Assembly: GCA_022705365.1 (NCBI GenBank)
Contig: JAKJEP010000025.1
Coordinates: 1-17,161, forward strand
Origin: Planctomycetota bacterium
GTDB taxonomy: Bacteria; Planctomycetota; Phycisphaerae; Sedimentisphaerales; SM23-30
Direction: 5' to 3'
DNA length: 17,161 nucleotides
How positions within the stretch are numbered: the stretch's first letter is position 1; each line of letters begins with the position of its first letter. Positions 13,341 through 17,161 of the stretch are shown piece by piece. The notes beneath the pieces were generated by a model. That model worked only from the letters and a program-made list of their open reading frames with translations, had not been told where the DNA came from and ran no database searches. A program made the position numbers and the translations under genes.

Positions 13341-13604
13341 GCTAAAATGGATATAGATTTCTATGTAGTATCCATTGATGATTTCTTATGTTGCTCTATA
13401 ATGTACCATTTGGTATAGATGTGGGTATATTTTTGTCCAAATTCTGGAGAGGAATTGTAAAAATTGACGGAGCCGCCAAAAGTCGATATTGTCATCCAAA
13501 AACAGCTTTGGCTCTCCAACAACAAGGGGTCAAAGAGCTTTTGACGCTGGCGTCAAATTTGTCAGCCAATCATAGAATCCTTTCGATCCAACAGGAGACA
13601 CAAA
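13341..13604. other. Intergenic region right of the island border
   Basis: It holds two inverted repeats: AATGGATA/TATCCATT (13346-13353 and 13369-13376, 15-nt loop) and the palindrome at 13540-13557, listed separately. The open frame 13388-13627 overlaps the next gene's start, has no ribosome binding site and is not believed. No RNA gene is seen apart from the remnant at its left edge. Confidence 0.45.
13540..13557. promoter_or_regulatory. 18-bp palindrome, operator-like
   Basis: TTTGACGC-TG-GCGTCAAA is perfectly symmetrical, 47 bp before ATG 13605. The two-base centre is too short for a stable RNA loop. A dimeric DNA-binding protein site is therefore more likely than a terminator. No regulator can be named. 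Confidence 0.45.
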
Positions 13605-15428
13605 ATGCCGTACAGCAGCCGTATTAAAAAATTCGCGTTCCCCCTGGCCTGTTCCCTCGCCGCCTGGATATTCCTCGTTCCGGCCTGTCTTTTCGCTGCG
13701 GAAGCGGACGATCTGGCAAAACAGCTTGCCAAAAAATTTTCCGATATCCAGCGGCAAATCGCCACCGAACCGGCCAAAGCCGAAAAAACCTGGCTCGAAA
13801 CCCGCGATCTGCTGGAGAAACTCAAAACGGCCGCCCCCTCCCACGACAAACTGCCCGCCTTCCAGAAAAGCCTGGACGACCTGGCCGGTAAGCTGGAAAA
13901 ACGCCTCGGCCGCTCGATCGGCGGAACCGCTGCCAAACCGGAAAAGGAGCCGGCCCCTCAGCCAAATACCGCCCCCCCTTCCGACCTGCCTTCTTCGGTT
14001 ACTACCCGGCTGGACAAAATGAACACCGCCCTGAACGCGGTCGAGACATCTCTGGCCAAAAATCAGCTTCAAACCGCCAAACGCCGATTGACGGAGGCAA
14101 CGAAACTGATGGACGAAATTCAGCAGCGCTACAGCAAAAATATCCCCGCCGATAACGCCACCATGAAAACCGCCGTCGAACGCCTCAAAACCGTCTCTGC
14201 CGCCTACAATCAGGCGGAAGCGGAGGAAGCTGCCGCGGCCGCCGCCCGCGCGGAGATCGAAGCAAAACAGAAAGCCCAGTCGCAGGAATGGATTGCCAAA
14301 CTGTCTCCCTTTTTTGACTATAAAAGCGACCAGTACCTGCTCATGGGAGCCTCCTTCAACTCCGCCACGGAAGAAGAGCAGCAAAAGTGCCGCCAGGCAT
14401 ATGCCCAGGCTAACGACCTGATGGCCGAGTACAACAAAACGGAGTTCCCGCATGGTAAAACCCAGGAACTCATCTACCTCGAACAGCGGCTAACCGGCTA
14501 CCTGATTATTTACAACGAAGGGGAAACCCGCGCCCAGCAGGATCAGGCCTGTGCTCCCTGGGTACAGTCTCTCCGCCAGTTCGTCGAGGTCGGCGCCGGC
14601 AGCCCCAAATATCTGATTGCCAGTGCTACCCTGGGCGAAGACGAAATCAACCGGCGGGCAGCTCTCCTGGAGGAGGCCCAGGCTCTCTGGGCGGATTATC
14701 AGAAGGCCGAATTCCCCCTCGGTAAAAGCCAGGAACTGCTGGACCTGGAGGCCGGGATGCAGCAGCGGCTGGCCGAAATGCCCGAAGCCCTGCGACTGAG
14801 CCGTTCCCTGGTCGCCGGCGACCTCCAAAAAGAACTCGACCGCATCCAGCAGTACCTGGACCAGGATACCGGCTGGCAGAACGACACGGCCAAAATGCCC
14901 AATCTCGTCATGGAACGTGACCTCCAGCCGCTGCGCGAGGCTCTCCAGAAGTACGCCGGCACCGTAAAACCCGACGATGCCAAACTGGCCGCCCTCACCG
15001 AAAAATTAGCCAAGATCGAAAAAACCGATCTGGCCAACCGCACCGTCCGTGCCCAGCGGACCTATATGGCCCCCGACAACTACGACCAGGACGATGCGGA
15101 TACCCTCCGCGAAAAAGCCCAAAAGATCGTCAAAGAAAAAATCCCCGCCGCGAAGATTCTCCGCACCACCCTCCCTGCCGAAGACTGGCAGCAGGAAAAT
15201 GTCATCGAGTGGACCGACAGCACCCATTCCGCCCTGCGGAACCGCATCACCCGCTTTATGACGGCTCAACTCGCCGCCCAGGCGGACGATGGCAAGGTGT
15301 ATCTCCACGCCGTCCATCTGGCTTCCGACCGCCAGTCCGATGGCGCCTGGGGACCCCTCTACGGCCACATCATGTGGTCTGACTGGATGGCCGAAGAGAA
15401 TGTGGAGGCCGAGTCACCTCTTCCCTGA
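13605..15428 (+). CDS. Exported coiled-coil protein with two internal repeats
   Basis: AGGAGA lies 7 nt before ATG 13605. The 607-residue protein starts with a signal peptide (basic S-S-R-I-K-K, then a hydrophobic run to about residue 30). V-P-A-C-L at 25-29 is a poor lipobox, so a lipoprotein is possible but not likely. Long Ala/Lys/Glu/Gln-rich helices follow (36-100 and 135-230), with a Pro-rich linker at 111-130. Two related units are visible at about 227-300 and 318-391. Each starts with W-[IV]-x-x-L and ends E-F-P-x-G-K-[TS]-Q-E-L-[IL]-x-L-E-x-x. The last 45 residues form another module (K-V-Y-L-H-A-V-H-L-A-S-D, then W-G-P-L-Y-G-H-I-M-W-S-D-W-M). I do not recognise a family. It is presumably periplasmic, and GC-rich codon use marks it as core genome. 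The 54-bp spacing to the DUF4870 gene suggests co-transcription. Confidence 0.8.
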   Translation: MPYSSRIKKFAFPLACSLAAWIFLVPACLFAAEADDLAKQLAKKFSDIQRQIATEPAKAEKTWLETRDLLEKLKTAAPSHDKLPAFQKSLDDLAGKLEKRLGRSIGGTAAKPEKEPAPQPNTAPPSDLPSSVTTRLDKMNTALNAVETSLAKNQLQTAKRRLTEATKLMDEIQQRYSKNIPADNATMKTAVERLKTVSAAYNQAEAEEAAAAAARAEIEAKQKAQSQEWIAKLSPFFDYKSDQYLLMGASFNSATEEEQQKCRQAYAQANDLMAEYNKTEFPHGKTQELIYLEQRLTGYLIIYNEGETRAQQDQACAPWVQSLRQFVEVGAGSPKYLIASATLGEDEINRRAALLEEAQALWADYQKAEFPLGKSQELLDLEAGMQQRLAEMPEALRLSRSLVAGDLQKELDRIQQYLDQDTGWQNDTAKMPNLVMERDLQPLREALQKYAGTVKPDDAKLAALTEKLAKIEKTDLANRTVRAQRTYMAPDNYDQDDADTLREKAQKIVKEKIPAAKILRTTLPAEDWQQENVIEWTDSTHSALRNRITRFMTAQLAAQADDGKVYLHAVHLASDRQSDGAWGPLYGHIMWSDWMAEENVEAESPLP

Positions 15429-15481
15429 TGGGAAACATTCAAAAAGCATGATAACAATCTGGTTTATGGAAAGGAAAAACC

Positions 15482-15901
15482 ATGGCAGAAAATAACGAAA
15501 ATCTCTCCGCCGCTCCATCCACCCCTCCGGCAGCGCTGCCGCCCGCCGCCGGCCCCATGACCGAAAAAAATGCCTTTACCTGGGGCATGTTCTGTCATCT
15601 GGCAGCCCTGGCCGGCTTTATCGGCATTCCTTTTGGCAATATCATCGGTCCCCTGGTAGTCTGGCTCATCAAAAAAGACGAGCACCCCTTCATCGAGCAG
15701 CAGGGCAGGGCGGCCTTGAACTTTCAGATTTCCATGGCTATCTATGGCATTGTGGCCGCTCTGTTAATATTCATAGTTATCGGTTTTCTCCTGCTCATCG
15801 CCCTGGGGATCTTCGATTTGATTTTCGTGATTATGGCATCTATCAAGGCCAGCAAAGGGGAAACCCAGAAATACCCCCTCTCGATTACCTTCATTAAATA
15901 A
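15482..15901 (+). CDS. DUF4870 membrane protein
   Basis: The 139-residue protein has a Pro/Ala-rich N-terminal tail (1-30), a hydrophobic pair of segments (about 33-63) and a long hydrophobic stretch (81-119). The signature H-P-F-I-E-Q-Q-G-R-A-A-L-N-F-Q-I-S at 68-84 and the ending K-Y-P-L-S-I-T-F-I-K match DUF4870 (Tic20-like four-helix membrane proteins, function unknown). GGAAAGGAAAAACC precedes ATG, providing a usable ribosome binding site. It follows the exported repeat protein by 54 bp on the same strand and meets the nuclease gene on the other strand tail to tail 11 bp away. Length and motifs are normal. Confidence 0.85.
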   Translation: MAENNENLSAAPSTPPAALPPAAGPMTEKNAFTWGMFCHLAALAGFIGIPFGNIIGPLVVWLIKKDEHPFIEQQGRAALNFQISMAIYGIVAALLIFIVIGFLLLIALGIFDLIFVIMASIKASKGETQKYPLSITFIK

Positions 15902-15912
15902 CGGCCCGGTTG

Positions 15913-16311
15913 TCAGCTTACTTCATCAAGAACATGCTCCGCCACGAAAACGGGGACGCGGTCATTCCCTGCCACCAGGGCAATGGCGTCGCTGGGCCGG
16001 CTGTCCACCTCAATCAGACCCCCCTGCCGGTCCCGGATCACCAGCCGGGCATAAAAGGTATGGTCCCGCAGATCGTTAATCACAATCCGCTCCAGTTGCC
16101 CCCCCATGTCTTCAATCACATTATGCACCAGATCATGGGTTAGAGGCCGGGGCGGAATAAAACCCTTCAGCCGCTGGTGAATCGCATAGGCTTCCGCCAT
16201 CCCGATCACGATGGCAAAGGACCGCGGGCCTTGCTTTTCCTTCAGCACAATAATCTGCTGATCGGTGTTTTCCTGGATCACGATCCGCGAAAGTTCCATT
16301 TCAATATCCAT
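15913..16311 (-). CDS. Bifunctional nuclease family protein (BFN, DUF151)
   Basis: From ATG 16311 (AAAGG about 9 nt upstream) the product has 132 residues and covers one BFN domain (PF02577). It starts M-E-L-S-R-I-V-I-Q-E and has I-V-L-K-E-K-x-G-x-R-S-F-A-I-V-I-G-x-x-E-A-x-A-I near 22-47, then R-P-L-T-H-D-L-V-H-N-V-I-E and R-P-S-D-A-I-A-L. These segments are the family core. Plant and bacterial members were described with RNase and DNase activity, but the physiological role in bacteria is unclear. The longer open frame up to 16464 would translate a hairpin cluster and overlap valS, so the shorter start is preferred. It lies 150 bp downstream of valS on the same strand and may be co-transcribed with it. 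Confidence 0.9.
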   Translation of the reverse strand: MDIEMELSRIVIQENTDQQIIVLKEKQGPRSFAIVIGMAEAYAIHQRLKGFIPPRPLTHDLVHNVIEDMGGQLERIVINDLRDHTFYARLVIRDRQGGLIEVDSRPSDAIALVAGNDRVPVFVAEHVLDEVS

Positions 16312-16345
16312 GATGAAACCTTTCTTATTTTCGAATGGGCGGCAG

Positions 16346-16424
16346 CGCCTGTCCGCAAGACAGGCGATGGCGAATTCCATCGTTCCTGCGAATTTACAAT
16401 CGTGCCACAGCCATGTTAGCTGTG
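16346..16424. repeat. Cluster of three hairpins between valS and the nuclease gene
   Basis: Within 80 bp there are CGCCTGTC/GACAGGCG (16346-16353 with 16359-16366, 5-nt loop), GATGG/CCATC (16366-16370 with 16377-16381) and CACAGC/GCTGTG (16406-16411 with 16419-16424, 7-nt loop). No T-run follows. The dense palindromes resemble REP/BIME-type interspersed repeats or an mRNA processing region in a valS-nuclease transcript. No second copy is present in the window. Confidence 0.55.
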
Positions 16425-16460
16425 CGTGTCTCGCCATTCGAGCAGCGCCCAGCGGAAGCG

Positions 16461-17161
16461 TCAAATGGCACTCTGGCCTCGCGTCGATCTGCCGTCCGCC
16501 AGGACATTTAGATTACTCTGAATCATATCCAACTGCTCCTGCAATTGCTGGAGGCGGTCCCGTTCCCGCTGCACCACCTCCGGATTGGCTCGCGTGATAA
16601 AATTCTCGTTTTTCAATTTGCCGGCCACCGACTGGATGTTCCGGGAAACCTCTTCTTTTTGCTTCAACAGGCGCTCCCGTTCGGCCTGCTCATCAATCAC
16701 ATCATGGACATAAATTTCCATATCCGCTCCCACCGCCACCGCCGCGTTGGCGGGTTTCTCACAATCCGGCCCGGCGGCAAACCGTTCCAGGTTCGCCAGA
16801 TTGCGGATCATGGCTTCCCGGCTCAACAGGAGATTTGCCTGCTGGGGATGGGTTTTTACCGAAACGGCTAACGGCTGGCGCGGGGCAATCTTATAGCGGG
16901 TACGGATGTCGCGAATGGCCCGGATCGTATTCTGCACCAGGGACATCTGCTCTTCGGCCGCCCGGTTCACCAGCGCTTCCGGCAGCACCGGCCAGGCGGC
17001 GGAAATCAGATGCTCCGAATCCCCCAGACGGCCAACCCCCTCCAGATCGCGGTTCGGGCAGGTCTGCCGCAGCGTCTGATAAATCCCCTCCGAAATAAAG
17101 GGCATAAACGGGTGGAACAGCCGCAGGGCCGCATCCAGCACAAAGGCCAGCACCTGCTGGG
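16461..17161 (-). CDS. valS: Valyl-tRNA synthetase, C-terminal part
   Basis: The frame runs off the right edge of the window, and about 232 codons are visible. ValS charges tRNA-Val and edits mischarged threonine in the cytoplasm. The visible part starts in the anticodon-binding helical domain (L-R-L-F-H-P-F-M-P-F-I-S-E-G-I-Y-Q, a signature of class Ia ValS), with I-R-A-I-R-D-I-R-T-R-Y-K-I-A-P further on. It ends in the C-terminal coiled-coil arm (V-I-D-E-Q-A-E-R-E-R-L-L-K-Q-K-E, then K-L-K-N-E-N-F-I-T-R-A-N-P-E-V-V-Q-R-E-R). This arm contacts the tRNA elbow and is of normal length. The ten residues after N-V-L-A-D are a short extra tail. The catalytic HIGH and KMSKS motifs lie outside the window. 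Confidence 0.95.
   Translation of the reverse strand, partial: QQVLAFVLDAALRLFHPFMPFISEGIYQTLRQTCPNRDLEGVGRLGDSEHLISAAWPVLPEALVNRAAEEQMSLVQNTIRAIRDIRTRYKIAPRQPLAVSVKTHPQQANLLLSREAMIRNLANLERFAAGPDCEKPANAAVAVGADMEIYVHDVIDEQAERERLLKQKEEVSRNIQSVAGKLKNENFITRANPEVVQRERDRLQQLQEQLDMIQSNLNVLADGRSTRGQSAI

Noticed and set aside
13388..13627. A 79-codon plus-strand frame before the exported protein gene
   Set aside because: No ribosome binding site, no motif, and it runs across the palindrome and the start of a well-supported gene.
13530..14453. A 307-codon minus-strand frame
   Set aside because: It is Gly/Phe/Val-rich, antisense to the exported repeat protein, and has no ribosome binding site; judged a shadow.
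16312..16464. N-terminal extension of the BFN nuclease up to 16464
   Set aside because: The extension would translate the hairpin cluster, overlaps the valS stop, and is not needed by the domain. ATG 16311 has a ribosome binding site.
1..17161. CRISPR array or complete insertion sequence
   Set aside because: No regularly spaced direct repeats of CRISPR length were seen, and each transposase found is only a fragment without recognisable terminal inverted repeats.

Overview
The window looks like planctomycete DNA, most likely class Phycisphaerae. Two proteins, one of them broken, end in the single dockerin-like tail (D-L-S-x-D-C-x-V/L-x-x-E-D/N-F-A-x-x-A-x-x-W-L) that is widespread on secreted Phycisphaerae proteins. 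The DUF5681 protein and the style of tyrosine integrase, with no box I arginine, also fit Planctomycetota. The assignment rests on these signatures and not on a database search.

Layout. Positions 1-418 hold the C-terminal part of a beta-lactamase-fold serine hydrolase. From about 420 to 13332 the region is accessory and visibly decaying. It carries a small cysteine-rich DUF2769-like protein, an acyltransferase (E2) stub, an intact rubrerythrin, and a dockerin-type secreted protein killed by two in-frame stops. It also has a winged-helix protein, an orphan C-terminal piece of a type I restriction subunit (HsdR), an intact secreted protein of unknown function, a frameshifted 69-codon gene, a zinc-ribbon membrane protein, and a PLD-SNF2 helicase cut off just after motif III. 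Remnants of three transposases lie between them: IS5-like at 3067, Y1/REP-associated-like at 10191 and IS701-like at 10552.

At 10803-13115 there is a compact module on the minus strand: an AT-rich tyrosine integrase, then a 126-residue unknown protein overlapping a DUF5681 protein by ATGA. Just upstream of the integrase promoter, positions 13313-13332 match exactly the geometry of the 3' end of a tRNA or tmRNA gene (T-loop, 3' T-stem, acceptor strand, discriminator A, then eight T). The 5' half of the T-stem is missing. This is what an attachment-site duplication looks like, so 13332 is read as the right border of an integrated island whose intact RNA gene should lie left of the window.

From 13605 on the DNA looks like ordinary chromosome, GC-rich and intact: a secreted repeat protein, a DUF4870 membrane protein, a bifunctional-nuclease (DUF151) protein and the C-terminal third of valyl-tRNA synthetase. 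valS and the nuclease gene share a strand and are separated by a cluster of three hairpins.

Non-coding structure is unusually rich for this length. It includes a consensus promoter followed about 100 bp later by a terminator-like hairpin with no ORF between (3272-3405), a three-way-junction RNA or terminator (8301-8375), a G-quadruplex motif (3595-3616), a 10-bp perfect hairpin before the winged-helix gene, heptamer tandem repeats before the 4934 gene, and several palindromes near gene starts. The best candidates for something new are the integrase/126-aa/DUF5681 module with its att border, and the two orphan RNA-like elements.
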